From Thalassobaculum_A sp040219615 (GTDB lineage: Bacteria; Pseudomonadota; Alphaproteobacteria; Thalassobaculales; Thalassobaculaceae), in the NCBI RefSeq assembly GCF_040219615.1, contig NZ_JAVJSE010000016.1, positions 45,016 through 109,015 of the forward strand: a stretch of 64,000 bases of DNA, written 5' to 3'. Below are positions 7,760-16,843 of this stretch, piece after piece. Within the stretch, counting starts at the first letter, position 1, and each line of letters begins with the position of its first letter. The notes under the pieces are model-generated. The model saw nothing but the letters and a program-made list of their open reading frames with translations, did no database searches and had not been told where the DNA came from. The translations under genes were made by a program, and so were the position numbers.

Positions 7760-8908
7760 CTACTCGACCTTGGCCTGGGCGCGATCCTCGCGCCAGCTGG
7801 CCAGGGTCTCGCGGGCCATCGTCAGCAGCCTGCGCTCGCGCCCGGTGTCGATCGAGATCGATGCGGTCATGCCGGCGCGGAGCGGCGGGTTGCCTTCGGC
7901 CGGCTCCAGGTCGATCCGGACCGGGACGCGCTGCACCACCTTGACCCAGTTGCCGGAAGCGTTCTGCGGCGGCAGCACCGCGAACTCGGCCCCGGTCGCC
8001 GGGGCGATCGAGGTCACCCGCGCCCGCCACTTGGCGTCCGGGTAGGCGTCCACGGCGACCTCGACGGACTGGCCCTCGCGCACATGGGTCAGTTCGGTTT
8101 CCTTGAGGTTGGCGACTACCCAGGTCTCGTCGATCTCGATCAGCCCGAACGCCGGCTCGCCCTCCTCAAGCCACTCCCCGGGCTCCAGGTGCAGCTGCGT
8201 GACGATGCCGTCGGCCGGCGCGCGCACGTTGGTGTAGCCGAGTCGCAGCTCGGCCATGTTGCGCTCGGCCAGCGCTTCCAAAAAGCGCGGGTGCAGCTCG
8301 GCCGCCCGCTCCGGATCGCCGCCCAGCTCGGCCAGAACCTTGCGGATCTTTTCGCGCAGTGCCCGCACCTGCTGCCGGGCCGCGGCCACTTCGAATTCGG
8401 CCTCGTCCAGCTTGGCGGCGGTGCCGGCCCCGGTCTTGGCCAGGGAGCGCTGGCGCTGGGCCTCGCGCTCGAAGTAGCGCACGGTGGCCACGCCCTCGTC
8501 GATCTCGGCCTCGATCTGGCGGAACTCGGCGCGCATCGCGTCGATGGCGTTGCGAACCGACGAGATCTTGGCGTCGGCGATCTGCAACTGCAGCCAGTAC
8601 GGATCCGGGTCCAGCCGGAACAGAAGGTCGCCGGCCTCGACCCGCTTGTCGTTGCGAACCATGACCTCGGTCACGCGGCCGTCGATGTCGGTCGAGATCG
8701 CGATCACATGCGCCTTCACATAGGCGTTCTCGGTGGTGATGTAGCGTCCGGTGAACGCGTACCAGGCGGTCCCGGCGGCGATCATCAGCAACGGCACCAG
8801 CACCAGCAGGAGCACCCGGCGAAAGCGCCGGCCGCGCCCACGCCGCGCCCGGGTCTGCGAAGCGGCATCGAGCTCGGACTGCTGGGCCGCCTCGGCCCGA
8901 TCAGTCAT
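7760..8908 (-). CDS. HlyD/EmrA-type membrane fusion protein
   Basis: A 382-residue efflux adaptor. An arginine-rich cytoplasmic tail precedes one transmembrane helix (about residues 29-48). A biotinyl-lipoyl half-domain (STDIDGRVTEVMVRNDKRVEAGD), a long alpha-helical hairpin at about 95-200, the second half-domain (VRAPADGIVTQLHLEPGEWL) and a beta-barrel (PLRAGMTASISIDTG) follow. It resembles EmrA, which links an MFS pump to TolC. No partner emrB or tolC is adjacent, because the next gene downstream is convergent. Its start overlaps the stop of the marR gene at 8901 by eight bases, so both are one transcript under that regulator. Confidence 0.92.
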   Translation of the reverse strand: MTDRAEAAQQSELDAASQTRARRGRGRRFRRVLLLVLVPLLMIAAGTAWYAFTGRYITTENAYVKAHVIAISTDIDGRVTEVMVRNDKRVEAGDLLFRLDPDPYWLQLQIADAKISSVRNAIDAMRAEFRQIEAEIDEGVATVRYFEREAQRQRSLAKTGAGTAAKLDEAEFEVAAARQQVRALREKIRKVLAELGGDPERAAELHPRFLEALAERNMAELRLGYTNVRAPADGIVTQLHLEPGEWLEEGEPAFGLIEIDETWVVANLKETELTHVREGQSVEVAVDAYPDAKWRARVTSIAPATGAEFAVLPPQNASGNWVKVVQRVPVRIDLEPAEGNPPLRAGMTASISIDTGRERRLLTMARETLASWREDRAQAKVE

Positions 8909-9386
8909 CCGCCGCCTCGCGCTGGGTCTCCGGCGCCGGCCCGCGCAGTTCGTCGAAGGCGTGCAGGTTGGCCTTGATCTGCAACAGGGTGTCCACGAAC
9001 GTCTCGTAGCGCTCGCGTTCGATGCCCTTGCTGGCATCGTTTCGGATATCCGCGGCGATCGCGCGCAGCGACCGCATCAGCCCCTGCACCCTGTCGGTCA
9101 GGTAGACGCGCTTGATCCGGCGGTCCAGCCTGTCGGGACGCCGTTCGATCCACTCCTTCTCCTCGAGCCGGTCGAGCAGACGGCCCAGCGTCGCCTTCTC
9201 GAGATCCATGAACGCGGCCAGCTCGGACTGGGTGACGCCTTCCTTGGCATAGAGCGCGGTCAGCACCCACCACTGCGATCGGGTCAGGCCGAGCTCGCGG
9301 CCACGCCGATCGAACGCGACGCGCATCAGTCGTGCGACGTCGTGGATCAAGAATCCGAAGTTGCGATGCAGATCGGAACGTTCCAT
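8901..9386 (-). CDS. MarR-family regulator of the EmrA-like efflux gene
   Basis: A 161-residue winged-helix regulator close to the SlyA/MarR type: GLTRSQWWVLTALYAKEGV, then VTQSELAAFMDLEKATLGRL as the helix-turn-helix, and a wing with RPDRLDRRIKRVYLT. It is first in a two-gene transcript with the membrane fusion protein, the usual repressor-plus-pump layout. A 16-bp perfect palindrome lies 12 bases upstream of its start. The ATG at 9386 is directly preceded by an in-frame GTG at 9389 that could also serve as the start. Confidence 0.93.
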   Translation of the reverse strand: MERSDLHRNFGFLIHDVARLMRVAFDRRGRELGLTRSQWWVLTALYAKEGVTQSELAAFMDLEKATLGRLLDRLEEKEWIERRPDRLDRRIKRVYLTDRVQGLMRSLRAIAADIRNDASKGIERERYETFVDTLLQIKANLHAFDELRGPAPETQREAADD

Positions 9387-9397
9387 CACGCAATGTT

Positions 9398-9413
9398 AGT
9401 TGGCATGCCAACT
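9398..9413. promoter_or_regulatory. Candidate MarR operator upstream of the efflux transcript
   Basis: A perfect 16-bp palindrome, AGTTGGCATGCCAACT, just upstream of the marR gene. A second, degenerate site (TGTTGCCAACA, 9413-9423) abuts it, so two half-overlapping sites may bind two dimers. It is the only obvious symmetric sequence in the short promoter region shared with the convergent end of the histidine-kinase gene. Confidence 0.7.
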
Positions 9414-9482
9414 GTTGCCAACAGAAAGGTCGCCTCGTCGTATCACCATATCGCTTTGCGGCCGGGGGACCCGCCGGCCGGC

Positions 9483-10976
9483 CTACAGGGCTGCGGCGTC
9501 GTCGTCGCGCAAGGCGTCCTCGAGCGACATCTGCCGGCGCTGGTCGGAGACCGAACGGCCGGTCAGCCCGGGGAAGGTGAGCGTGACGACCGTACCCTGG
9601 CCGGGGACGCTCGAGACGTGCAGTTCGCCGTCATGCTCGCGGACCAGCGCCCGGCTGAGCGCGAGCCCCAGGCCGGCGCCCTCGGTCGGGCGCGACGCGC
9701 CGACGTCGACACGTTCGAACGGCCGGAAGACGCGCTCGAGATCGACGCTCGACATGCCGATTCCCGTGTCCGTTATTCGGACGGTGACGGCCCGGTCGGG
9801 ACCGGTCTCGGTCTCCACCCTTACGAGGCCGCCGCGTTCGGTGAACTTGACGGCATTGGTCAGCAGGTTGAGCAGGATCTGCCGGAACCGGACGCGGTCC
9901 CCGAGAATGCGCGGGTCGGCGGCGTTGTCGGCGACGCACTGAAGGTCGATGCCGGCGTCGACGGCCCGGCCGTTGACCAGCCGGCAGCATCCCTCGACCT
10001 GCTCGACCACGTCGAGCGGCTCGCGCCGCAGGGACAGCTTGCCGGCCTCGACCCGCGAGAGGTCCAGGACGTCGTCGATCAGGGCGAGAAGATGGTCGCC
10101 GCTGGCCCTGATGTCGGCGGCGTAGTCGCGGTACTTGTCGTGGCCGATGGGCCCGTACAGCTGTCGGGCCATGACTTCGGAGAACCCGATGATGGCGTTC
10201 AGCGGGGTGCGCAGCTCGTGGCTCATGGCAGCCAGGAACATCGACTTCGAGCGATCTGCCGTCAGGGCGGCATCGCGCGCCCGCGACAGCTCCTCGGAGG
10301 TGGTCTTCAGCCGGGCATTCTGACGGCCGAGCAGGGCAAGGGCGTCGGAGGTCTCCTGGAGCGCCCGGTCGCGCTCGCGCAGCGCCGCCTGCAGATGGTC
10401 GAGCGCCTGCCGCAGCGCGCGCAGCGCCACCCGGTCGATGACCAGATGCAGGCCGGCCGCAACCAGCGCGGCGAACCCGAACACCAGGGCGGTCTCGATC
10501 AGGATCGCACGCAGGCTGACGGCGACCACCACCTCGCCGAGTCGGGTGCCGTCCAGCATCACCGACGCGCGCGACCGCAGCACCGGGCGGGCCACCGGCG
10601 CAGTCGGGGTCATCAGGACGCCGCCTTCCGGACCGAGCAGGGTTCGTTCCACCTGGATGCCCATGGTCGGCGTCAGGTCGAGCACCGGGAGCAGATCCTT
10701 TGGGGCCTGGCGCCAGCCCGCGCCGGCCGTCGTTGCGTGGTCGGCGACCCGTTGTGCGGTCACCGCCGCGTCCAGCACGGCGTGCTCGTGGAGGGCGCGG
10801 ATGCCGGCGAGGGCGAACAGGGCCGGGATCGAGAACAGGACGACGGTGGTGACGACCAGGGTCAACCGGCGCAAGGTTCGCCGCACCACCGCGATGTCGG
10901 TGGCCGGCGTAGATCCCGAGAGGCCCGGTCGAGCCTCCGACTGCGAGCGTTCGGCCGGCGGTAGTTCGGTCGTCAT
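9483..10976 (-). CDS. Membrane sensor histidine kinase
   Basis: A 497-residue sensor kinase. Transmembrane helix 1 is at about residues 35-60, a periplasmic sensing segment follows, and helix 2 is at about 158-180. A coiled coil follows (ALRQALDHLQAALRERDRAL). The HisKA domain carries the phospho-acceptor in AMSHELRTPLNAIIGFSEVM. The HATPase domain has LLNLLTNAVKFT (N box), ITDTGIGM (G1) and GAGLGLALSRAL (G2). No response regulator is adjacent, so it is an orphan kinase whose partner lies elsewhere. The ligand is unknown. Confidence 0.94.
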   Translation of the reverse strand: MTTELPPAERSQSEARPGLSGSTPATDIAVVRRTLRRLTLVVTTVVLFSIPALFALAGIRALHEHAVLDAAVTAQRVADHATTAGAGWRQAPKDLLPVLDLTPTMGIQVERTLLGPEGGVLMTPTAPVARPVLRSRASVMLDGTRLGEVVVAVSLRAILIETALVFGFAALVAAGLHLVIDRVALRALRQALDHLQAALRERDRALQETSDALALLGRQNARLKTTSEELSRARDAALTADRSKSMFLAAMSHELRTPLNAIIGFSEVMARQLYGPIGHDKYRDYAADIRASGDHLLALIDDVLDLSRVEAGKLSLRREPLDVVEQVEGCCRLVNGRAVDAGIDLQCVADNAADPRILGDRVRFRQILLNLLTNAVKFTERGGLVRVETETGPDRAVTVRITDTGIGMSSVDLERVFRPFERVDVGASRPTEGAGLGLALSRALVREHDGELHVSSVPGQGTVVTLTFPGLTGRSVSDQRRQMSLEDALRDDDAAAL

Positions 10977-11053
10977 GACATGCCTCGCCCGGCGGAGCTT
11001 CGACTACTCCTAGCATCAGATCGATTAACCGGTCGTTAAGCTACCGGCCGGAG

Positions 11054-11081
11054 GGCGGTCCCGACGGCGGTCCCGACGGCG
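11054..11081. repeat. Short tandem repeat, 12-bp unit
   Basis: Two exact copies of GGCGGTCCCGAC and the start of a third (GGCGG) lie in the 256-base gap between the kinase start and cysE. This is probably replication slippage in GC-rich spacer DNA. Nothing else clear is seen in the gap. Confidence 0.6.
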
Positions 11082-11232
11082 GGCCGCGCGGGCCGGGATG
11101 AAGCCCCGGAACGGCACCCGTTCCCGCCGGGCGGTGACGGCAGCGGCTTGAAAGCGCTAGACTTCGGCACAAGCTCTGGGGCACGGACGCGTCGCGGCTC
11201 GATCGAGGGTTGCGTGGCGAGGAGGAAATCCG

Positions 11233-12063
11233 ATGGCCGAAGCCGAAGCCCAATGGCCGCGCCGCGTCGCGGCGAAGGTCGATCCGATCTGGGACGGCGT
11301 GCGGGTCGACGCCGAAGCGACCGCCCGCGAGGAGCCGGCCCTGGCCAGCTTCCTGCACGCGACCGTGCTGGCGCACGAGACCCTCGAGGACTCGCTCGGT
11401 TACCACCTGTCGCAGAAGCTCGGGTCGGAATCGATCACCGGGCTGTCACTGCGGCAGACCATCGACCGGGCGGTCCACGGCGAGCCCGATGTCGGGCAGC
11501 AGGTGCGGGCCGACCTGTCGGCGGTGTTCGACCGCGATCCGGCCTGCACGAGCTATCTCGAGCCGTTCCTGTATTTCAAGGGGTTCCAGGCGCTGCAGGC
11601 GCATCGGGTGGCGCACTGGCTGTGGGCCAACAACCGGCGGGCGATGGCGCTGTACCTGCAGTCGCGCACGTCGGAGGTGTACGGCGTCGATATCCACCCG
11701 GCCGCCCGGATCGGCCGCGGCATCATGATCGACCATGCCACCAGCGTGGTGGTCGGCGAGACCGCGGTGATCGAGGACGAGGTCTCGCTGCTGCACGGCG
11801 TGACGCTCGGCGGCACCGGCAAGGAGACCGGCGACCGGCACCCGAAGGTGCGGCGCGGGGCGCTGATCGGCGCCAATTCGACGATCCTCGGAAACATCGA
11901 GATCGGCCAGTGCTCCCGGGTCGGGGCCGGCAGCGTGGTGCTGCGCGACGTGCCGCCGAACACCACCGTCGCCGGGGTGCCGGCCAAGGTGGTCGGGGCG
12001 GCCGGCTGCGATCGTCCGGCATTGTCGATGGACCAGCGGTTCTGGGAAGACCCGCGGGTCTGA
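11233..12063 (+). CDS. cysE: Serine O-acetyltransferase
   Basis: A 276-residue CysE that acetylates L-serine with acetyl-CoA in the first step of cysteine synthesis. The helical N-terminal domain (residues 1-150) is followed by a left-handed beta-helix of hexapeptide repeats. Key marks are FLYFKGFQALQAHRVAHWLW, the DIHPAARIGRGIMIDHATSVVVGE region and LGGTGK with downstream GDRHPK. A C-terminal tail of roughly 25 residues ends in WEDPRV. Such tails bind cysteine synthase and mediate feedback in the family. The ATG is preceded by GAGGAGGAAAT. It stands alone, with no cysK nearby. Confidence 0.96.
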   Translation: MAEAEAQWPRRVAAKVDPIWDGVRVDAEATAREEPALASFLHATVLAHETLEDSLGYHLSQKLGSESITGLSLRQTIDRAVHGEPDVGQQVRADLSAVFDRDPACTSYLEPFLYFKGFQALQAHRVAHWLWANNRRAMALYLQSRTSEVYGVDIHPAARIGRGIMIDHATSVVVGETAVIEDEVSLLHGVTLGGTGKETGDRHPKVRRGALIGANSTILGNIEIGQCSRVGAGSVVLRDVPPNTTVAGVPAKVVGAAGCDRPALSMDQRFWEDPRV

Positions 12064-12168
12064 GACCGCCGATCCCGGAAGCAGCCGACAGCCCGTCTTT
12101 GCCTTTGTCGGACGTCCGCCCGATACTGCCGGGACGCGATCCCTTGATGGCGGATGGAGGGCGGGAGC

Positions 12169-12795
12169 ATGACCGGGCGGCTGCGGACGACGGATGGCGA
12201 GGCTCCTGTGGCGGGTTCGCCGCCGGAGGCGATCTGGCAGGCGAGCGGCGAGGTGCTGCACCAGCACGCCTCCAAGGTCGGGCTGATCACGCATCTGCTG
12301 GCGACCGCGCTTGGCCATGACGAGGCCGTGGCGGCCGCCTTCGCCTATGCCGGCACCATGCATGACGTCGGGCGCACCGCCATGGCGGACGACCTGTTCG
12401 CGAAGGTCGAGGACCTGACCGAGGCCGAGGTCGGCGAGATCCGACGGCACACCGGCCACGGCGGGATGCTGCTCGAGGAGGCCGGCTACGATCCGGACGG
12501 CCTCGTCGTCCAGGCGGCCCTGCACCACCACGAGCGCTTCGACGGCACCGGATACCCGACCGGTCTGGCGGGCGAGGCGATCCCGCTGGTCGCGCGGATC
12601 GTCGCGGTCGCCGACGTTTACGATGCCCTGCGGGCGGCGCGCCCTTACAAGCCGGCGTTCGATCACGAGGCGGCCTGCCGGATCATCCTCGATGGCGACG
12701 GGCGTTGCCGGCCGGACCACTTCGACCCGGCGGTGCTGGCGGCCTTCCGCGACAGCGCCGAGGCGATCCGCCGGCTGTGGGACCCGGCGACGTAG
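12169..12795 (+). CDS. Stand-alone HD-GYP domain protein (candidate cyclic di-GMP phosphodiesterase)
   Basis: A 208-residue protein consisting almost wholly of an HD-GYP domain. The HD pair is in GTMHDVGR, followed by EVGEIRRHTGHGGMLL, the signature HHHERFDGTGYPTGL, and ARIVAVADVYDALRAARPYK. All the hallmark metal ligands appear to be present, so hydrolysis of cyclic di-GMP is plausible. No receiver or sensory domain precedes it, which is unusual for the family. The start at 12169 sits just behind a GGAGGGCGGGAG ribosome site. A start five codons upstream would overlap that site. Confidence 0.9.
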   Translation: MTGRLRTTDGEAPVAGSPPEAIWQASGEVLHQHASKVGLITHLLATALGHDEAVAAAFAYAGTMHDVGRTAMADDLFAKVEDLTEAEVGEIRRHTGHGGMLLEEAGYDPDGLVVQAALHHHERFDGTGYPTGLAGEAIPLVARIVAVADVYDALRAARPYKPAFDHEAACRIILDGDGRCRPDHFDPAVLAAFRDSAEAIRRLWDPAT

Positions 12796-12815
12796 CCGGC
12801 TCCCGGCGGTCGGCG

Positions 12816-14399
12816 CTACTTCGCCGACGCCGGATGGTACTGGTACAGCCAGGTCTCGGTCAGCACGGTATCGCCGCTGCGCAGATAGCAGCGCATGTCG
12901 ACCGGTTGCGATCCGTCCGTCGTCAGGTCGAACTGGGCCCGCCAGTGGCCCGGCACGTCGTTCGGCACCGCCTCGGTGAACACGTAGGAGAACGCGCCGC
13001 GCGACGCCGTCAGCACCGCCTCCGGCAGGGTGCCGAACGGCAGGTCGGCGAGCGGCCCGCCGAGGAACTCGACCATGAACTTGCGCACGTTCTGCGGACG
13101 CGGCTGGCCGGGCTGGCCGCCGTTGCCGAGGCGGGTGGCCACGCACCGCCCGAGCCCGCTCGGGTACGGCTCGTCGGCCAGCCAGTGCAGGCGATAGGCG
13201 AGCTCGACGTGCTGGCCGGCGCCGTGCGGCGCGTCCGGCACCCACATGGCGCAGATGTTGTCGTGGATCTCGTCGTCGGTCGGGATCTCGATCAGCTGCA
13301 CCACGCCGCGTCCCCAGTCGCCGCGGGGCTCGATCCAGGCGGTCGGCCGCTTCTCGTACTTCACGCCGTCCAGGTAGTGGTCGAAGTTGCGGTCGCGCTG
13401 CGACAGCCCGAAGCCGCGCGGGCCGGCGTCCACGAAGCTCGAGATCGTCACCTGCGGCGGGTTGTTGAGCGGTCGCCAGATCCGCTCGCCGGACCCGGTC
13501 CACATCGCCAGGCCGTCGGAGTCGTGCACCTCCGGCCGCCAGTCCACCATCGTCGACTTGGCGGTCTCGGAAAACCAGTACATCGAGGTCAGCGGCGCCA
13601 GGCCCAACCGCTCGATCGTACGACGCGGATGGACGCTGGCCTCGATGTCCATCACCACGCCGGCGGTGCGATGCAGCAGGAAGCGGTAGGCGCCGGCGAC
13701 CGACGGCCCGCTCAGCAGGGCATAGACCGTGACCGGGGCGTCGGCGTCGGCCGCCGGCTCGAACCAGTAGGAGACGAAGTCCGGAAACTCCTCGGGGCCG
13801 GGCGCACCGGGCGCCAGCGCGATGCCGCGGGCCGACAGCCCGACCTGGCCGAGCTCGCCGACGCCGCGGAAATACGACGCCCCCAGGAAGGTCGCCCAGG
13901 GTTCGACCTTGTCCAGGTCGCCCTTCGACAGCGGGTCGTGCACCCAGAACCCGGCGAAGGCCGACGGTTCCTGGCCGAGCGCCGCCGCCACATGGCCCTC
14001 GCCGACGGTGAAGTAGGTCGGGTCGTACAGCACCTCGCGGGCGGTGCCGCCGTCGATCGCGTGCATGCGCACGGTCTTCGGGAAGAACGTCCCGACATGC
14101 TGGAACGAGATCGGGTAGGCGCCCTCGCGGTACAGCGAGAACTCCTTGCGGTAGCGCAGCTTGCCGTGGGCGTCGTAGTCGATCTTCGCGACGATCGCCG
14201 GCTCGGGCCGCGGCGGCGTCTCGTAGGGCCGGGTCGCCAGCTCCCGGGCGTGGGTCTTCAGCCAGTCGTAGGAGAACGGCTCGGCCGGGCCGAACTTCAG
14301 CCCGGTCGCGGCCGCGGCCGAACCGCTGCCGCCGATTGCCCGGGCGGTGCCGGCAGCGAGCAGGATCTGCAGGAAGGAGCGACGATCGAAGGCTGCCAT
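12816..14399 (-). CDS. opgD: Periplasmic glucan biosynthesis protein, OpgD/OpgG family
   Basis: A 527-residue exported protein of the MdoG family, which acts in osmoregulated periplasmic glucan structure. It has a twin-arginine signal (FDRRSFLQILLAAGTA). The Tat signal favours OpgD over the Sec-exported OpgG. Family blocks include FFPKTVRMHAIDGGTAREV, YWFSETAKSTMVDWRPEVHD, DGLAMWTGSGERIWRPL and ERNFDHY-like QRDRNFDHYLDGVKYEKRP. The membrane glucosyltransferase opgH is not nearby, so the gene is detached. An in-frame ATG at 14423 would add eight residues, and neither start has a strong ribosome site. Confidence 0.93.
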   Translation of the reverse strand: MAAFDRRSFLQILLAAGTARAIGGSGSAAAATGLKFGPAEPFSYDWLKTHARELATRPYETPPRPEPAIVAKIDYDAHGKLRYRKEFSLYREGAYPISFQHVGTFFPKTVRMHAIDGGTAREVLYDPTYFTVGEGHVAAALGQEPSAFAGFWVHDPLSKGDLDKVEPWATFLGASYFRGVGELGQVGLSARGIALAPGAPGPEEFPDFVSYWFEPAADADAPVTVYALLSGPSVAGAYRFLLHRTAGVVMDIEASVHPRRTIERLGLAPLTSMYWFSETAKSTMVDWRPEVHDSDGLAMWTGSGERIWRPLNNPPQVTISSFVDAGPRGFGLSQRDRNFDHYLDGVKYEKRPTAWIEPRGDWGRGVVQLIEIPTDDEIHDNICAMWVPDAPHGAGQHVELAYRLHWLADEPYPSGLGRCVATRLGNGGQPGQPRPQNVRKFMVEFLGGPLADLPFGTLPEAVLTASRGAFSYVFTEAVPNDVPGHWRAQFDLTTDGSQPVDMRCYLRSGDTVLTETWLYQYHPASAK

Positions 14400-14514
14400 G
14401 ACTGGGTCCGTTTGATTGCGCATCGGGCCGCCGGTCGGCCGGCGGCTGCGCAACGCATCGCGCGAGAAGGGGTTCCCCTCGCGGCCGGCCCGACGGCGCG
14501 CGAGGGGGAAGCCG

Positions 14515-14964
14515 TTACCAGCTGCCGGTGTTGGCCATCGAGGCCCAGGGCTCGGCCGCGTCCTTGGCGGCGCCGTTCTGCAGCAGCTCGATGGAGATGC
14601 CGTCCGGCGACTTCACGAAAGCCATGTAGCCGTCGCGCGGCGGCCGGTTGATCGTGACGCCGTTGTCCTGGAGCTTCTGGCAGGTCGCGTAGATGTCGTC
14701 GACCCGGAACGCCAGGTGGCCCCAGGCCCGGCCGGTCCCGTAGTCCTCCGGGTCCCAGTTGTAGGTCAGCTCCAGCAGCGGCGCCTTCTTGTCGGAGGCG
14801 GCATCGGCCTCGTCCGCCGGGGCGGCCAGGAAGATGTTGGTGAAGCGTCCCTTCTCGCTGTCGTAGCGGCGGATCTCCTTCATGCCGAGCAGGTCGCAGT
14901 AGAACCGCAGGCTGGCGTCGACGTCGCTGATCCGGACCATGGTGTGAAGATACTGCATGGGCAT
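14515..14964 (-). CDS. gloA: Lactoylglutathione lyase (glyoxalase I)
   Basis: A 149-residue vicinal-oxygen-chelate protein that isomerises the hemithioacetal of methylglyoxal and glutathione. It shows both halves of the fold and the four expected metal ligands: His in YLHTMVRI, Glu in LLELTYNW, His in AWGHLAFRV and Glu in ISIELLQN. The GloA-typical segments RFYCDLLGM and PEDYGTGRAWGH are present. It is somewhat longer than E. coli GloA because of an Ala/Asp-rich insert (APADEADAASDKK). The gene stands alone, 115 bases downstream of the opgD start on the same strand. Confidence 0.94.
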   Translation of the reverse strand: MPMQYLHTMVRISDVDASLRFYCDLLGMKEIRRYDSEKGRFTNIFLAAPADEADAASDKKAPLLELTYNWDPEDYGTGRAWGHLAFRVDDIYATCQKLQDNGVTINRPPRDGYMAFVKSPDGISIELLQNGAAKDAAEPWASMANTGSW

Positions 14965-15112
14965 CGGGCGTCCTCCGTTGGGCGGGCTGGGCGAAGTGAA
15001 GGCCGATACATAGCGCGGAGCGGGCCGGAGTCGATAGGGCGGTTCGGCACGGCACCGTGTCCGCCGTCCGCGAAGGATCGTCGGCGGCCAGGGCCGGGAT
15101 TGCGGTCCTGCG

Positions 15113-15703
15113 TCAGTCGCCGCCCGGCGCCGCCATCGCGGCCAGGGCGCGGTCGCCGTCGCCTGCCTTGTCCTGCCAGCGCGCGACCAGGTAGCGGCGC
15201 AGGCCGAACAGCGCCATCAGCGGCACGCCGATCGACATCAGGGTGCTGCCGGCATGGGCGAGCGACCACGGCACCGCGGCGCCGGCCACGGCCAGCAGCA
15301 GCAGCGAATAGCCACGGCGAGCGCCGGTCGGCAGCCCGGCGATGCCGACGAAGCCGCGGGGCGCGAACAGGGTGAGGGCCGCGCCGACCGCCAGGATCGC
15401 CACCAGCACCCCGGTCTGCGCGGTGTCGACCAGGGTGCCCGCCAGCGCCGGTTGCCCGGCGTGGAACAGCCCGACGACCAGCGGCGTGATCACGAGCATG
15501 TGGAGGTTGATGCCGAGCAGGATCGGGTCGAAGGGCGTCCGCCGCAGCCGCAGTGCCAACAGCACGGCGGCGGCCAGCCCGCAGCCGGTCCAGCCGGCGG
15601 CCTCGAGGCCGACCAGGTCGCCGCGCCACAGCGCCAGGAACGTCACGGACGGCAGGGATTCCAGGATACCGGTCACCCATTCGCGCTGCTGCGAGCCGGT
15701 CAT
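15113..15703 (-). CDS. Integral membrane protein of unknown function
   Basis: A 196-residue protein with about six hydrophobic helices, for example LAAAVLLALRL, LLGINLHMLVITPLVVGLF, GVLVAILAVGAALTLF and YSLLLLAVAGAAVPW. I see no family motif. The start at 15703 has a GGGAGGG ribosome site ten bases upstream. A further in-frame start upstream at 15790 would add a polar stretch and is less likely. It lies between the glyoxalase gene and an O-methyltransferase, all on the minus strand but separated by gaps above 100 bases. Confidence 0.8.
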   Translation of the reverse strand: MTGSQQREWVTGILESLPSVTFLALWRGDLVGLEAAGWTGCGLAAAVLLALRLRRTPFDPILLGINLHMLVITPLVVGLFHAGQPALAGTLVDTAQTGVLVAILAVGAALTLFAPRGFVGIAGLPTGARRGYSLLLLAVAGAAVPWSLAHAGSTLMSIGVPLMALFGLRRYLVARWQDKAGDGDRALAAMAAPGGD

Positions 15704-15814
15704 GGCGTTCCCTCCCAGCACTCGCCGGCGACCCAGCGTCCCGACCGGATACCCGAAATGGTAGCGGATCCGGTGCGGCTGCTCCAGCATCGATGCCGGC
15801 GCGCCGGGCGCCCG

Positions 15815-16828
15815 TCAGCCGGGCCGCACGCCCTCGGCCAGCATGGTCATGCCGGGGATCATCGGCTCGACCGACACCTCCTCGAAGCCGGTGCCGCGCA
15901 GCTCCTCGGCCAGCCAGGCGTCGTCGAGCGACCGGGCCTCCGGCGTGAACGCGGTATGCTGGAGCTGCCAGAGGGCGGCGAGCTTCGGGCCGGTACGGTC
16001 GGCCGACACGATGAAGTCGTGGATCAGCAGCCGGCCGCCCGGCGCCAAGTGGTCGAAGGCACGGGACAGCAGGCCCTCGTGCTCGTCGCCCGGCACCCCG
16101 GAGAACAGATAGGACATCAGGATCGCGTCCTGCCCGGTCGGCCAGTCGGTCCGGAGCGCGTCGCCCGGCACATAGGCGATGCGGTCGCGCAGCCCGGCCT
16201 TCGCCACATAGGCCTCGCCGATGACCGCGACGTTCGGGAAGTCCACGACGGTCGCCTTCAGGTCGGGGAACGCCTGGCAGAGCGTGATCGCGAAGGCGCC
16301 GGTGCCGCCGCCGACGTCGAGCAGCCGCTTGCCGCCCGACAGGTCGAGGCGGCGCGCCAGGCCACGGGCCGGGCCCAGGGATCCGGCGTGCTGGCTGCGC
16401 GAGTACAGCCGCGCCTCCTCCGGGTCGGAGAACCAATCGGCGTAGGAGCCGGTGGCGTCGTCCGGCAGCTTGTTGGCGAGCGCCAGCTCGATCTGGTCGA
16501 GCAGGCCGTACATCTGGCGGTCGACCTGCAGGCGCAGGTAGTCGCCGAAGTCGTGCCTGGCGCCCTTGACCAGGAAGGCCTCGGCCGCCGGCGAGTTGGC
16601 GAACCGGCCGTCCTCGGCCGCCACCACGCCGAGGGCGGCGAGCGCGGTCAGCAGGGTGCGCGCCCGCTCCGGGTGCAGGCCGGTCGCCACGGCGGCCTCC
16701 TCCGCCGTCATCGGGCCGTCCGCGAGCTGCGTGAAGACGCCGTGGTGCAGCGCCGCGAACAAGGCCTTCGAGCCCATGAATCCGAATGCGACGTCGGAGA
16801 TCTCTTCGGCCTTGGTCAGCAGCGTCAT
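15815..16828 (-). CDS. SAM-dependent O-methyltransferase, acetylserotonin/CrtF-like family
   Basis: A 337-residue methyltransferase of the small-molecule O-methyltransferase family. The N-terminal winged-helix dimerisation domain (residues 1-90) has ALFAALHHGVFTQLADGPMTAEE and LLTALAALGVVA. The Rossmann domain opens with RLLDVGGGTGAFAITL (SAM motif I), then LKATVVDFPNV, and GGRLLIHDFIVSADRTGP near the end. Relatives methylate hydroxyl groups of carotenoids, polyketides or catechols, and no pathway genes lie nearby to decide. It is divergent from the multicopper oxidase gene across a 240-base gap. Confidence 0.9.
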   Translation of the reverse strand: MTLLTKAEEISDVAFGFMGSKALFAALHHGVFTQLADGPMTAEEAAVATGLHPERARTLLTALAALGVVAAEDGRFANSPAAEAFLVKGARHDFGDYLRLQVDRQMYGLLDQIELALANKLPDDATGSYADWFSDPEEARLYSRSQHAGSLGPARGLARRLDLSGGKRLLDVGGGTGAFAITLCQAFPDLKATVVDFPNVAVIGEAYVAKAGLRDRIAYVPGDALRTDWPTGQDAILMSYLFSGVPGDEHEGLLSRAFDHLAPGGRLLIHDFIVSADRTGPKLAALWQLQHTAFTPEARSLDDAWLAEELRGTGFEEVSVEPMIPGMTMLAEGVRPG

Positions 16829-16843
16829 CCGTCTGTCCTCATT

